Of a DNA stretch of 64,000 nt, positions 46,028 through 58,039 are shown in pieces; position 1 is the stretch's first letter, and each line of letters opens with the position of its first letter. The DNA lies in contig OZ025875.1 in the NCBI GenBank assembly GCA_964019415.1, positions 7,671,306-7,735,305 on the forward strand, given 5' to 3'. The position numbers and the translations under genes were made by a program. The DNA comes from Ianthella basta. Lineage: Eukaryota > Porifera > Demospongiae > Verongiida > Ianthellidae. The notes below the pieces were generated by a model. The model did no database searches and had not been told where the DNA came from. It saw only the letters and a list, made by a program, of their open reading frames with translations.

Positions 46028-46645
46028 CTAGCAAACAATATTCTCAATGAACTGTGGAACACTGTCACCAAACACAGCCTGTGCCCATTCACAAAACAGG
46101 TGGCGGAAGAACTGGACCACATACTCTGTTGCTTGATAGGTTAACTCCCCAAGGTGCTCGCATATACTTTGTATCACAGCATTGTCTCCGCCAGCAATAC
46201 CCGCGATATTCGTCACTGTTTGCACTGCAGATATGACAGTGTGACATGTTGTTGTCCAATCCGAAGTGAATTTGTCACAAGCCTTGTCAATAGCGGACAG
46301 CCCTGCGTCTGCCAAGCAGCTAGTGAGGGAACCAAGTATCCTCTTAGCTCTTGTCTTCACTTGTTTCTGGCCATTCATTTCCTCAAATGCTCTCTTGATC
46401 TTCTCATGGACGTGAGATTTTGAGAGTACTGACACCATAACTACCCTCTTAAGCCACTTCTTTGAGTCAGCAATGACCTTTAGAGACTCTTCTTTCAAAT
46501 GGCACTGTGGGTTACTCATGTCAGTGCAAGCCAGATTGTGTGTGTTCTTCACTGCACCCTTCACTCCGCCTTCCTCATCGCCCACACACCACAGTGGAAT
46601 TGCAAAGAGGATCACTACAACCAGCAAAACGGCTGTAACCTTCAT
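46028..46645 (-). CDS. SCP-g: secreted precursor with RAKR site and four-cysteine domain, 205 aa
   Basis: Single exon. A signal peptide of about 22 residues (MKVTAVLLVVVILFAIPLWC) is followed by a propeptide with Cys40 and Cys48 and many Lys/Glu. R-A-K-R at residues 99-102 is a furin/proprotein-convertase site. The released part would be about 103 residues with Cys110, Cys123, Cys134 and Cys162 (C-x12-C-x10-C-x27-C), then EHLGELTYQATEYVVQFF and a final Cys205. The x12 spacing and the C-E-x-LG-E-x2-Y block match SCP-a, b, c and e, although the two groups share little other sequence. The function is unknown. It is convergent with its neighbours, and SCP-h at 57.0 kb is its close paralogue. Confidence 0.8.
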   Translation of the reverse strand: MKVTAVLLVVVILFAIPLWCVGDEEGGVKGAVKNTHNLACTDMSNPQCHLKEESLKVIADSKKWLKRVVMVSVLSKSHVHEKIKRAFEEMNGQKQVKTRAKRILGSLTSCLADAGLSAIDKACDKFTSDWTTTCHTVISAVQTVTNIAGIAGGDNAVIQSICEHLGELTYQATEYVVQFFRHLFCEWAQAVFGDSVPQFIENIVC

Positions 46646-46839
46646 TTTGCTCTTCTCAGCTCAGCTGTATCTGTGTTTGCGAACGTTAAAGTCTGCCTTG
46701 TCTAACGCTGCCTCCTTTACACTACTGCTCTCTCTCTGTTCGCTGACCAGCATTATAAGCTGCAGCCCAAACACAACACTACTTATAAGCCCTAAGTGGG
46801 GTGACAATTTGCTACTATATTTAACTTTGGTATATATGA

Positions 46840-47080
46840 TGTCATAATAAGGGAGCGGTTGAGGGGATATTTTATCAGCTGTGTACACAATGCTGCACTG
46901 GCAGCCTATGGGATTAGGCCATGTAGCAAAAGCCACAGATGATATTGGCCCCACCTGCTTCCACACAAAGCTTACTCAGCCTCCTCAGTAGGTAATTAGG
47001 TTACACAGAAACCACCCAAGTGAGAAGACTCACAACACAACCATTTTAAACAGCTCAGCAACAAGAGAGACACTAATTAG
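46840..47080 (-). promoter_or_regulatory. Conserved upstream region of the SCP-g/h type
   Basis: Stretches here (GAGGGGATATTTTATCAGCT; GGCAGCCTATGGGATTAGGC; GGGCTGCTGTAGTGAACAGCC) recur upstream of SCP-h (about 57830) and without an adjacent gene at about 59130 and 63480-63770. The repeated GGCAGCCAATGG is a CCAAT-box-like site on the minus strand in some copies. Confidence 0.5.
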
Positions 47081-47224
47081 ACAGAGGGTGGGCTGCTGTA
47101 GTGAACAGCCTGCAGCACTTGCATCCATCACCACAAGTGGGCTACCACACACAACTGAACAGCTTCAACTTCATACTCTTACACTTCAGCTGTACGTGTT
47201 ACATGTACATTCATATGTGCATAC

Positions 47225-47750
47225 TCCCACTGCATCCAGAGTAGTCCGCACTTCCTGAGTAGCCCCACCCCTATCTGAGTAGCCCCACCCTCCTAAGTAG
47301 TCCGCCCCTCCTAAGTAGTCCCACCCCTATCTGAGTAGCTCCACCTCTCCTAAGTAGCCCCACCTCTCCTAAGTAGCCCCACCCCTATCTGAGTAGCCCC
47401 ACCTCTCCTAAGTAGTCCACCCCTCCTGAGTAGCCCCACCCCTATCTGAGTAGCCCCACCCCTATCTGAGTAGCCCCACCCCTCCTGAGTAGTCCACCCC
47501 TCTTGAGTAGCCCCACCCCTATCTGAGTAGCCCCACCCCTCTTGAGTAGCCCCACCCCTATCTGAGTAGTCCACCCCTCTTGAGTAGCCCCACCCCTATC
47601 TGAGTAGCCCCGCCCCTCTTGAGTAGCCCCACCCTTATTTGAGTAGCCCCACCCCTCTTGAGTAGCCCCACCCCTATCTGAGTAGTCCACCCCTCTTGAG
47701 TAGCCCCACCCCTATCTGAGTAGCCCCACCCCTCCTGAGTAGCCCCATCA
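47225..47750. repeat. 20-bp minisatellite GAGTAGCCCCACCCCTATCT
   Basis: About 26 units of 16-20 bp, with variants (CTCCTAAGTAGTCC; CTCTTGAGTAG). The same family starts again at 63910 and runs off the right edge. On the minus strand it gives a Gly/Thr/Gln/Tyr ORF that is only repeat. Confidence 0.95.
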
Positions 47751-47824
47751 AGTGCTGATTAGGGTGCATAATAATTAGGGAAATTTTTGGAGGGAGTTGT
47801 CATTACAGAGTATGTATACCTTAG

Positions 47825-47837
47825 TAATAGTATTCAT
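47825..47837 (+). promoter_or_regulatory. Orphan copy of the TAATAGTATTCAT promoter
   Basis: Motif, TATA-like TATATATAG (about 47856) and leader (AGTAGGGCCACGCTCTG) match the SCP-d promoter at 54430-54577, but no SCP coding sequence follows. Confidence 0.55.
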
Positions 47838-48069
47838 ATAATCATATTAACTGTATATATAGCACAGTAGGGCCACGCTCTGTCAGAGTCACACACGTGG
47901 ATGGCTACCGTCATCATTCAACAAAGAAAAGTAACCACACGTGCGGCCAAAATGAGAACCCCTGGAGCGAAGAACCCAGCAATCTTGGTCAGTTAAGCCT
48001 ATAGTCCAGTATTGCCATTAAAATTATTATTTACTATGACATAATGGCATTTGCCATTAATTTTGGCCA

Positions 48070-48092
48070 ACCCCCCCCCCCCCCCCCCCCCC
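48070..48092. repeat. Poly-C tract
   Basis: About 23 consecutive C, replacing a few bases of the MITE-like sequence found at 43400. Confidence 0.95.
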
Positions 48093-48403
48093 ATTCTATA
48101 TCGAGCTGCATGTACCAAACCAGCATGCATGCTACGAGCTCAGTGCCAAAGATCTAGGTATGCATGTGTACATACACCATACATTACATGTCTACCTTAA
48201 GCTACAGTACGTACTACATTCACTTCATGTCGTGTCTACAACACAGTAATGAACACATGGATTGTACATCCATGGCTACACATACTGTACATACCAAAAG
48301 GGGATCAAATTCGAATTCTGTGTCAGCAACTCACACAGTCATGCAATATAGCATTAATTGAAAATGAATTAGCTGTTCAAACACACACAATTGATATTGT
48401 TCA

Positions 48404-50518
<2,115 letters not shown>

Positions 50519-50550
50519 CTGGAATGAAATAATGACATTCATCAGTATGC

Positions 50551-50563
50551 TAATAGTATTCAT
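50551..50563 (+). promoter_or_regulatory. Shared motif TAATAGTATTCAT upstream of SCP-b
   Basis: It lies about 150 bp before the ATG at 50712 and lies just upstream (5' side) of the ATPase-like fragment. Confidence 0.6.
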
Positions 50564-50711
50564 GATATATGAATATATTAACACCACAGTATAACAATAC
50601 ACTTCTGGGAAAGCAAAGCCATTCTTTGCGAAGAGCCCACCAGGGAAGAGAGAGTGCAGCGATTTGGAAACGAATTTGGGTGAAGACGTCTCTGTGCAAA
50701 CACAGCCGAAG

Positions 50712-51131
50712 ATGAAGAACCTACTGTTTTTGCTAACCCTGATAATTTGTACTGGAGAAATGGGGCAGTCCAGTTCTTGGGGAGTTGAGGATGGTGTCGA
50801 CTGGATATTTAACATCTGCCAGGACTACTTACAGGGTTTCATAGCAAAATGTGGACGGTACGCTGTTAAAAGTGCCCTTACCAACGTGTGTGAGGATTTG
50901 GAGTTTCATAACTGCCAAAGAGTTGCTCAGGAAGTGCGTGACTCTTACGGTTACCAACAATACTACTGTGAGAACCTCGGCAGCATCTTCTACCAGGTAG
51001 CCAAAGGAGTAGTGAAAGTCACAGCCGAGATAAGTTGGTACACACTAAAAACCACAGCCAAGATGATAGGCTGTACTCTATACTACAGTGGCTATGCTCT
51101 GACCAGCGGCGCCCAGTACCTGTTGGAGTAG
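50712..51131 (+). CDS. SCP-b: small secreted four-cysteine protein, 139 aa
   Basis: Single exon. I chose the ATG at 50712, which starts a clean signal peptide (MKNLLFLLTLIICTGEMGQS); an in-frame ATG at 50664 would add 16 polar residues. Cys47, Cys60, Cys68 and Cys86 follow C-x12-C-x7-C-x17-C, and Cys36 is extra. Blocks shared with SCP-c are DWI, DYLQG, CEDLE and VRDSYG. The C-terminal 45 residues are rich in Tyr, Lys and Val and could form one amphipathic helix. Function unknown. It is the nearest relative of SCP-c, and lies beside the ATPase-like fragment exactly as SCP-a lies beside the isolated exon at 43.6 kb, so the pair was duplicated together. Confidence 0.78.
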   Translation: MKNLLFLLTLIICTGEMGQSSSWGVEDGVDWIFNICQDYLQGFIAKCGRYAVKSALTNVCEDLEFHNCQRVAQEVRDSYGYQQYYCENLGSIFYQVAKGVVKVTAEISWYTLKTTAKMIGCTLYYSGYALTSGAQYLLE

Positions 51132-51539
51132 CAGCAGCCTTAGTAACAGATTAGGACAGTCAGTCAAAGAACTGTCAAGTAAGCAGTGTCTTCTGGAGTG
51201 GTACAACGTTGTGTTATGATCTTGAGTGTTAGCGAGCTTTCACGTAGCTACAGGAATCAAGACATATCCACTACATAGGTCTTCTTCATCAGTTAAACTG
51301 CTTGTGGTCGAAATCCTCTTACAGTACATTTGATTCCTGCTGAAATGTGAAAGCTCACTGACACTCAATTTCATTCCATTACTGTAGCACAAACCTCTAC
51401 CACAGTATTGTTGTGATAGTTTGTCTACTCAGTCAGTCACTCTTACCCGCGTGCATCTCTCTTGTCTGTATTCACCCAGTACCAGTTGAAGAGTACTCTC
51501 TGAATGTAATTGGCATATTCAGCCAAAGAACTAACAATA

Positions 51540-51830
51540 TTGGATGTTGTAACAGTGTGGTAACATGTGTTTGCCCATCAGTAACTCCCAGTCACACACA
51601 CACACACACTTGTATCTTTTGCACTCTGAACATTCCTTTGTACCATTTACTACACACACATGTTGCAATCCTCTTTGCTGTATTATGCCCTGTACTTGAG
51701 TATGTACAGCATATGGAGTTGAGAGCATGTAGTGCAGTGTGGCATGTGATGGGACACGTACAGCAACGTGGGCAGTCACATGTGTGCCAACAGTGGTAAC
51801 TTTAGGTGCATATATAACCCACATATCTTT
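51540..51830. repeat. Duplicate of 45070-45340 (SCP 3' UTR-like)
   Basis: GTTGTAACAGTGTGGTAACA and the following 240 bp repeat the SCP-f1 3' region nearly base for base, but here it lies 5' of the SCP-f2 start. The order of pieces was therefore rearranged. Confidence 0.75.
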
Positions 51831-51993
51831 AGGACAACCATTCTGTACCTAGGTTACGAACCAAATCTGCACACAACTATGATGCCACACAGCCTGTATC
51901 CTAGGTAACGACTGCCCAAAGATTTGGAACCTGTTGCAGGATTGCATGAATCCAGCTGTAATAGACACACAAAAATGCAGGTATTGTCCCTGA

Positions 51994-52006
51994 TAATAGT
52001 ATTCAT
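51994..52006 (+). promoter_or_regulatory. Shared motif TAATAGTATTCAT upstream of SCP-f2
   Basis: It lies 120 bp before the ATG at 52126, with CCATATAAAG between, as for SCP-f1. Confidence 0.6.
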
Positions 52007-52125
52007 AGAGAAAAGGGACAAGCAAAGGGGAACCACCCAATGCATCATCACTTCCATATAAAGCACATTCCAAGTGGCCACTGCAGTGCTAATATGGTAC
52101 CCAGAGACACAGCAGAGCAAGCGAG

Positions 52126-52270
52126 ATGGGTGCAAAGAAACTATCACTGTGTTTGTCTGCCGTTGTAATCCTCCACTGCTTGTCGCAGAAGAAGAAGTTA
52201 AGTACTCAAAATCATGGTCGTGGACCAATATTCATGACATTGTCAAGGCCATTTCAAGAACAATCCGCCT
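52126..52270 (+). pseudogene. SCP-f2: frameshifted, truncated relative of SCP-e
   Basis: A signal peptide MGAKKLSLCLSAVVILHCLS is followed, after an AAG repeat, by a change of frame. The other frame reads KSWSWTNIHDIVKAISRTI, similar to KWSWKSVPEMARDVSTKI in SCP-e. The homology stops near 52265, where an inserted element begins, before any domain cysteine. Confidence 0.75.
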
Positions 52271-53290
52271 ATGAAGAATTTCGTGGCGGCCCCTTGAGCG
52301 GGGCAAATTTTTTACAGTGACAAACAAACACACACACACACAAACAGAGAATCGGCACATTATAGTAAGATTGCACAATCATAGAGAAATAATACTGCGC
52401 ATGTGGGACATGTCCATATGTAAACATATGGCTTCCGTGCGGGCCGATTTTGACCTTCCGTATTCTCTTCCCTTTCTCTGCCAGATTGGGCCCGAATTGT
52501 GCGAACTTGGCATCAATCTGAACCCCTGTCCTTGTACTACAAACGTGTGCTTACAAATAGTGAATAATCGTTCTCTTTTTCGAGATATATCGCCGTTAGT
52601 GACTACGGTAAAATAGCACAAATCGTCGTTGTGGCAAGTGAGAAAGAGGCTGAATTAGAAACGAAGGGTATGGGCCAATAGGCAATCAATCACTCTAACT
52701 TTTCCATGTGAGCTATTTTCCTAACTAAATCCGCTGCAAAGTTACATCGATAAACGTAACTTCTCTCCCACCCCCCAAAAGTTGCGCACCTTATAACTCT
52801 TCGCAGAAGCATCTGATCGAAAGCGCTCACATGGAAAAGTTAGATCTACTTCTTGCCTTTCGTAATCAACCTTCGTCGCGCCTCAGTGCCACAAGCTCAC
52901 TTGCCACACGAAGATTTGCTGAGAAGACTCGTTGCCAGCTTCACGGGCTGCCATTGTCACGTGACTTCCCTGTGACACACTGTTAAAATGTCGTAACACT
53001 TGGAGTGGAGCTTCGGCGAATGACAGCGTAACCGTATTAAAGCCGTGCGTAACTGTCTAGCTGCCAGCAGGAACGACTAGCTTCGCGATTAAAGCAGATT
53101 TGTGCTTCGATTTCCGCGTTGTTGTACAATTCGTCTTGCGAATCACGCGCACATCACACGCTGTCGCATGCGTAACCACGGTAACGCCGAAGAATGTGAG
53201 GAAACCGCACGGTTCACGCTAAAATAAACAAATTGGGCTAGCAGCGGTCATGTCCCACATGCGTGGGCTGGCCTGCCAGACTACTGTACA
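52270..53290. mobile_element. Probable DNA element inside SCP-f2
   Basis: GCGCATGTGGGACATG (about 52397) and its complement CATGTCCCACATGCG (about 53248) are inverted ends, each with a nearby CCGTGCGG or its complement inside. The interior has a further inverted repeat: CTAACTTTTCCATGTGAGC at 52692 and its complement near 52826. No protein motif is seen. Confidence 0.45.
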
Positions 53291-53390
53291 TACAGTACAC
53301 CAAACATTTGTAATAATATTCATAATGTCAAGGCAGCAGCCAACACAGCAATCATGATAGGAACTCCATAATTCATCATAACTGATGTAC

Positions 53391-53464
53391 TGTAACAGTA
53401 TTCATGAGCATATGAGTACTGTAACAGTATTCATGAGCATATGAGTACTGTAACAGTATTCATG
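53391..53464 (+). promoter_or_regulatory. Triplicated promoter motif upstream of SCP-c
   Basis: TAACAGTATTCAT occurs three times at 29-bp spacing in direct repeats (TGTAACAGTATTCATGAGCA), ending about 95 bp before the ATG at 53557. Only this gene has more than one clear copy in tandem. Confidence 0.7.
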
Positions 53465-53556
53465 AGCATATGATTATTCCTCAACTCCCAGTAGCTAGAA
53501 TATTACTTCCTGGAAAGCAGAGCACCACTCCTTTAGAAGCGTATGTGCCAGAGAAG

Positions 53557-53994
53557 ATGATGAAGAAGGAGCTTCTGCTGTCTTTGCTTATTTTGATGTT
53601 CTGCTATCCTGAAGGAACAAAAGCGTCAGGCTCTTTGGGGTTATGGGATGGCATTGACTGGATTACTGATATTAGCATTGACTATTTGCAGGGTTATGCA
53701 TGGAAATGCGGGCAGCATGCTGTTCGCCGCGCCATCTACCACGGATGTGAAGACCTGGAGATTGCCAGCTGTCGAAGAGCTGCTGAGAAAGTGCGCGACT
53801 CTCACAGCAACTCTGACTTCACACAGTACGTCTGTGAGAGCCTGGGCAGCTGGATATACAAAGCCGGCAAGGAACTTGCTGTACGTGTGGTCCAGGCAAC
53901 CTCCTACGGGCTGAGCTTCTTGGGTTGGTTGATTAGCATTCCCCTGTCCTTCATCGGGTATGCATTTGGCAGTGCTCGGTACCTGTTTAACTAG
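53557..53994 (+). CDS. SCP-c: small secreted four-cysteine protein, 145 aa
   Basis: Single exon. The start MMKKELLLSLLILMFC at 53557 gives a typical signal peptide; an ATG at 53470 would put 29 polar residues in front. Cys51, Cys64, Cys72 and Cys93 give C-x12-C-x7-C-x20-C. Motifs are DGIDWITDISIDYLQG, CEDLEIASCRRAAEKVRDS and YVCESLGSWIYKAGKEL. The C-terminal third is strongly hydrophobic (LSFLGWLISIPLSFIGYAFG), so the mature protein may insert in membranes. Function unknown. Confidence 0.78.
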   Translation: MMKKELLLSLLILMFCYPEGTKASGSLGLWDGIDWITDISIDYLQGYAWKCGQHAVRRAIYHGCEDLEIASCRRAAEKVRDSHSNSDFTQYVCESLGSWIYKAGKELAVRVVQATSYGLSFLGWLISIPLSFIGYAFGSARYLFN

Positions 53995-54494
53995 TAGACC
54001 CAGAGGTCCAGTGTGTGAGCCACAGTTACAACTTTATACACGGAGGTCTCAGGAAAAGCTCAGCTAACACAAGCATTGCAATACAATTACTGAAATAGAT
54101 GCATTAGGCCCTATCAACAACTCCTCTATACTTCTAACTGGCTCTTTTCTATGTACTTTGTCCATTTCATTTTGATTGTACGATTCATACAATTTCTACT
54201 CAGACGGTGGAGCTGGGCAGGAGTGTGTGTGGTGTGGTGAATGGAGTTGATGGTGTGTTGTCAGAGCAATGCATGAGAAAGAGAGAGGTGCATGAAGATA
54301 CTGTAAAACAACAACCTCCTCTACCACCACTGTGTACTGTACACACATAGTTTACTGCAATAATTATACACTGTGCCAGCGCAGTTGCTGAAGAGGCATT
54401 CCATGTGATAACATCCAGTGCTGAGTAGGGTGCATAATAATTTGGGAAACTTTTGGGAGAAGTTGCCACTACAGACTATGTATTCATAGCTTAG

Positions 54495-54507
54495 TAATAG
54501 TATTCAT
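54495..54507 (+). promoter_or_regulatory. Shared motif TAATAGTATTCAT upstream of SCP-d
   Basis: It lies about 80 bp before the ATG, with a second TATTCATA at 54481 and TATATATAGC at about 54534. Confidence 0.6.
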
Positions 54508-54577
54508 AGAATCACAACAATACTGCATGTGTATGTATATATAGCACCGTAGGGCCACACTGTGCTGAGTCTGAAAG

Positions 54578-54990
54578 ATGGAGAAGTCCAGCTTCCCTCC
54601 CTTCTTCTGTCTCCTAGCCTTCCTGCTCTTCTCAGTTGTGGGGTTCGTTAGGTAGAGGGAAAGTGCAGCAATTGGAACCGTGTAATGACACTGCTGAAGT
54701 TATTAGATGGTTGTCCACAGGAGATCACAGCTGTGCTGCTGAAGAAAGCATGTGAAGACTTGGAATCTACTCTCTGCCAGAATGTTGTGAACACTATGTA
54801 TATGAAACGTCTACGAGCTATTCGGGGGAGGAGCCGCGATAGGAGTTGACTACGTCTGTCGAATGGAGACGTGATCTATCCTTATGTTAAAGAGGCACTT
54901 CAGTTTGTGAGCGAAATTGTGAGTGATGCTTACGAATATCTAAGAAATCATTTCACAAATTCATGTCAATTCACAGGAGACGCCTACTGA
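54578..54990 (+). pseudogene. SCP-d: broken paralogue of SCP-a
   Basis: MEKSSFPPFFCLLAFLLFSV matches the SCP-a signal peptide but runs into TAG after GFVR. Beyond it the domain can be followed in another frame, with GCPQEITAVLL, KKACEDLESTLC (spacing x12 and x7 kept), then further shifts around 54835-54865. A usable intron would be too short (about 20 bp), so it is a pseudogene. Confidence 0.75.
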
Positions 54991-55178
54991 CTTAGCAGTA
55001 TCAGATCTCATTTAACACAACCACTGTCATTAGAACTACTCACCATTTCATTTACACTGTTCACAACACACTTGATTGGACTAGATGTCTTTGATGTGAT
55101 AATGCATTATGTGTGAGAGGCTACACAACAAATAACAGTAACCTTTAAACACAAAAATACACTCATGTTGTTGCTGAC

Positions 55179-55190
55179 AACAGTATTCAT
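55179..55190 (+). promoter_or_regulatory. Shared motif AACAGTATTCAT upstream of SCP-e
   Basis: It lies about 140 bp before the ATG at 55332, with CCATAAAAGAG (about 55257) as a TATA-like box. Confidence 0.6.
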
Positions 55191-55331
55191 AATTATGCAG
55201 GATAATGACATCATTTCAGGGTAACCACCTCTTGCACCACCATTGCATCATCACTATCCCATAAAAGAGTGTGCAACCCAAAACCACCACAGTGGTAACA
55301 CTGCAGAGTGACAGAGAGCGGAGCAAGACAG

Positions 55332-55736
55332 ATGGGCAAAAAGATACTCTTCGCGTGCTTGTTCGCAGTCGTAATTTTCCATTGCTCTGTCGCCACAGAC
55401 AAGAAGGACCAACAAACACACAAATGGTCATGGAAGAGCGTTCCTGAAATGGCCAGAGACGTTTCAACAAAGATCTTGAAAGGTTGCAGCGAGCATGTCA
55501 TCTTCGGTGCGTTTAGCAGCCTTTGCACTGATTTTGAGTCTGACAGCTGTCAAAGTGCAGTTAACAACCTCTGGGATGCTTACCACAAGTTTGGCTTGGC
55601 AACTGCCACCTACTCAGTGGTGGAGACGTTCTGCCCTTGGCTAGGTCACGTGTTGTACTATGGAGCAAAAGTGGCAGTCCAGATAGCTTGGCTTACGACA
55701 ACCACACCTGGGTTGATAACATATGTCAGCCCTTAA
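55332..55736 (+). CDS. SCP-e: small secreted four-cysteine protein, 134 aa
   Basis: Single exon. MGKKILFACLFAVVIFHCSV is the signal peptide; an upstream in-frame ATG at 55308 is less likely. Cys52, Cys65, Cys73 and Cys101 fit C-x12-C-x7-C-x27-C. The usual CED after Cys2 is CTD here, and Cys4 is followed by PWLGHVLYYG in place of ESLG. The mature N-terminus is basic and Trp-rich (KWSWKSVPEM). It represents the subgroup from which the broken SCP-f1 and SCP-f2 derive. Function unknown. Confidence 0.75.
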   Translation: MGKKILFACLFAVVIFHCSVATDKKDQQTHKWSWKSVPEMARDVSTKILKGCSEHVIFGAFSSLCTDFESDSCQSAVNNLWDAYHKFGLATATYSVVETFCPWLGHVLYYGAKVAVQIAWLTTTTPGLITYVSP

Positions 55737-57035
55737 GTGGCGGAGCCAAGTGTGCGTGTACTAACACACCACTGCACTATAGTGACTCCCAATCGGTGAC
55801 TCTCAGTAACACACTCTAGTATCTGTTGCTTTCTCACTATTCCTTTGTACCATTAGTACGCACACTTCCACACCTTTGTGTGTATTTCCCTGTATTATGC
55901 TATTTCATTATTGAGTGTGTACATGATGGACAAGTGCATGTTAACATAGTGGTAGTTCAGGGCAATCTTGTGGTGGCAGTTTATATTGAAGAGTCACTGG
56001 GTGGGGTTGGGGGGAGGGGGTGGAGTGTGGAGTGGAGTATCATGTGAGGGAGTGATGGAGAGTGGGTGGAGTGGGTAGAGTTGATTAGTGCGGGGCTCAC
56101 AGCAAGAGTGAATACGATGTGGTGACAGTGATGCACAAGAAGAGAAGTGGTGCATGAACATTTTGTAAACAGCAACTCCTGCCCACACTCCAAGCACAGC
56201 TGAGCTAGCATTCCTCGTTCACCACACTTACACGAACAACACAGCTTCCTAAACATTCAATGTGGATGCAGCAGGGAAAGTCCTTCGGGAACCACCTAAG
56301 TCTGAATCAGTGCTACCCATATATGCACATGCTACATAGCACCCATTTTCTGGTCCACAGAGTACAGCATACATGACAGTCACGTACAGTGCAGTCATTT
56401 GATATGTTGTATGTTCACGGGTGAGTGAGCGATGGTTATGAAAAGGCTGGTGATTGTGTGTCATGTGGCTATGCCTTCAGAGACACACACTACCCCTTCA
56501 ATCCAACACAAACACAGACAGAGCGTCTGCTCATGAAAGAGACATTAGCAACATCAGAACATGTATACAATCTGATGATTGCTAAAACAGACATTGTCTG
56601 ACAATACCATTCACACACACTGCCTGGGAAGAGGCACTAACACACTCCCTGAGCCGCAATAGGACAGCAGTGATGCTGTCTATTGTACAGAAACATCACA
56701 AGAGGTACTGGCCTGATAGAGGCACTAGCAAGCATAGACAAGCCTCATCACTTGACTTCTATGGGTTGGTCTATGAAAGCCTAATCTGACATTCCACTTG
56801 CTAGTGAATACGTCTCTTGTAGGTTAGCAGTGAATGCCAGTGGACTGGAACAGAGCTTCACTACACCCTGTTAAGTGTCGCAAGTGGTGCACAGCACCTC
56901 ATCAATACAGTACAAACATGCTACGTATATTGATCATAGTACAGCTCACAGCAACAACAAAGTATACAATACAGTAATACAGATTAAGTGTCTATTTTAA
57001 AATACAACACAGCAACATACGCAACTGTGTCAAAA
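55737..57035. other. Spacer between SCP-e and SCP-h (convergent)
   Basis: It holds the SCP-e 3' UTR to about 55950, a short GTGGAGTG-rich stretch (56010-56080), and otherwise unremarkable non-coding DNA. The 3' flank of SCP-h (56810-57035) resembles that of SCP-g (45740-46027). Confidence 0.5.
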
Positions 57036-57659
57036 TTAGACCATGTAGCAGATGTTTTCCTTAATAAACTGTGGCAGATTGTCACTGAACACAGCCTGTG
57101 CCCATTCACAAAGCAGTTGGCGGAAGAACTGGACCACATACTCTGCAGCCTGATAGCCTAACTCCCCAAGGTGCTCGCATATACGTTGTATCACAGGACT
57201 GTTTCCGCCAGCAATACCCACGATATTCTTCACAATTCGTACTGCAGATACGACAGTGTGACATATTGTCCACCCCGAAGCAAATTCATCACAAGCCTTG
57301 TCAATAGCGGACAGCCCTGCATCTGCCAAGCAGCTGGTGAGGGAACCAAGTATCCTCTTAGCTCTTGTCTTCACTTGTTTCTGGCCATTCATTTCTTGAA
57401 ATGCTCTCTTGATCTTCCCATGGAGGTGAGGTTGTGTGTGGTGGGACGTTGTAACTACCCTCTCAAGCCACTTCCTTGAATCAGCAATAACCTTAAGGGA
57501 CTCCTCATTCAAAGGGCACTGTGGGATAATCTCGCCAGTGCAAGACAGACTCTGTGTGCTCTTCACTACATCCTTCGCCACGTCTTTCTCAGCACCCACA
57601 CAACAGAAGGGGATTGCAAAGAGGATCACTACAACCAACAAAGCAGCTGTAAACTTCAT
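57036..57659 (-). CDS. SCP-h: secreted precursor with RAKR site and four-cysteine domain, 207 aa
   Basis: Close paralogue of SCP-g over its whole length (about 75 percent identical by eye). Signal peptide MKFTAALLVVVILFAIPFCC; propeptide with Cys40 and Cys48; GQKQVKTRAKR ending at residue 102; then Cys110, Cys123, Cys133 and Cys161 (C-x12-C-x9-C-x27-C). The block CEHLGELGYQAAEYVVQFF is conserved, and the C-terminus is CYMV in place of a terminal Cys. TATATAAAAG on the minus strand at about 57702-57711 is a TATA box about 45 bp before the ATG. The best conserved stretch between SCP-g and SCP-h straddles the cleavage site, which argues for processing. Function unknown. Confidence 0.8.
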   Translation of the reverse strand: MKFTAALLVVVILFAIPFCCVGAEKDVAKDVVKSTQSLSCTGEIIPQCPLNEESLKVIADSRKWLERVVTTSHHTQPHLHGKIKRAFQEMNGQKQVKTRAKRILGSLTSCLADAGLSAIDKACDEFASGWTICHTVVSAVRIVKNIVGIAGGNSPVIQRICEHLGELGYQAAEYVVQFFRQLLCEWAQAVFSDNLPQFIKENICYMV

Positions 57660-57939
57660 ATTGCTCTTATTGCTTCAGGAGTGTGTCTGTGTCTTGTCTG
57701 CTTGTCTTTTATATACTACTACTCTCTCTGCTGCTGACCAGCATTACAAACTGCTGTCCATGCACAACACTGCTTATACTGCACACCCACAGTGGGGTGA
57801 CCACCTGTTATTATAATTAGATGAAGAGGGAGAAGTGGATGGGAATTTCCCATCTGTATCTGCTGCATCAGTGTGACCAGCAGGCAGCCAATGGCTTGAT
57901 GCCATGTAACAAAGAAATCTACAGGTATGCATACCATTC

Positions 57940-58032
57940 TCTCTGCCTCTCCCACATGGCCCCACTCACCTCCCACATGGCCCCACCCACCTCCCACATG
58001 GCCCAACCCACCTCCCACATGGCCCCGCCCAT
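57940..58032. repeat. 21-bp minisatellite CTCCCACATGGCCCCACCCA
   Basis: Four to five units. The same unit recurs at 59248-59345, each time just beyond a copy of the SCP-g/h upstream region. Confidence 0.9.
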
Positions 58033-58039
58033 GCAGGTG

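Noticed and set aside
47350-47690. Gly/Thr/Gln/Tyr repeat protein on the minus strand
   Set aside because: It is the 20-bp minisatellite in translation, with irregular unit lengths that shift frame.
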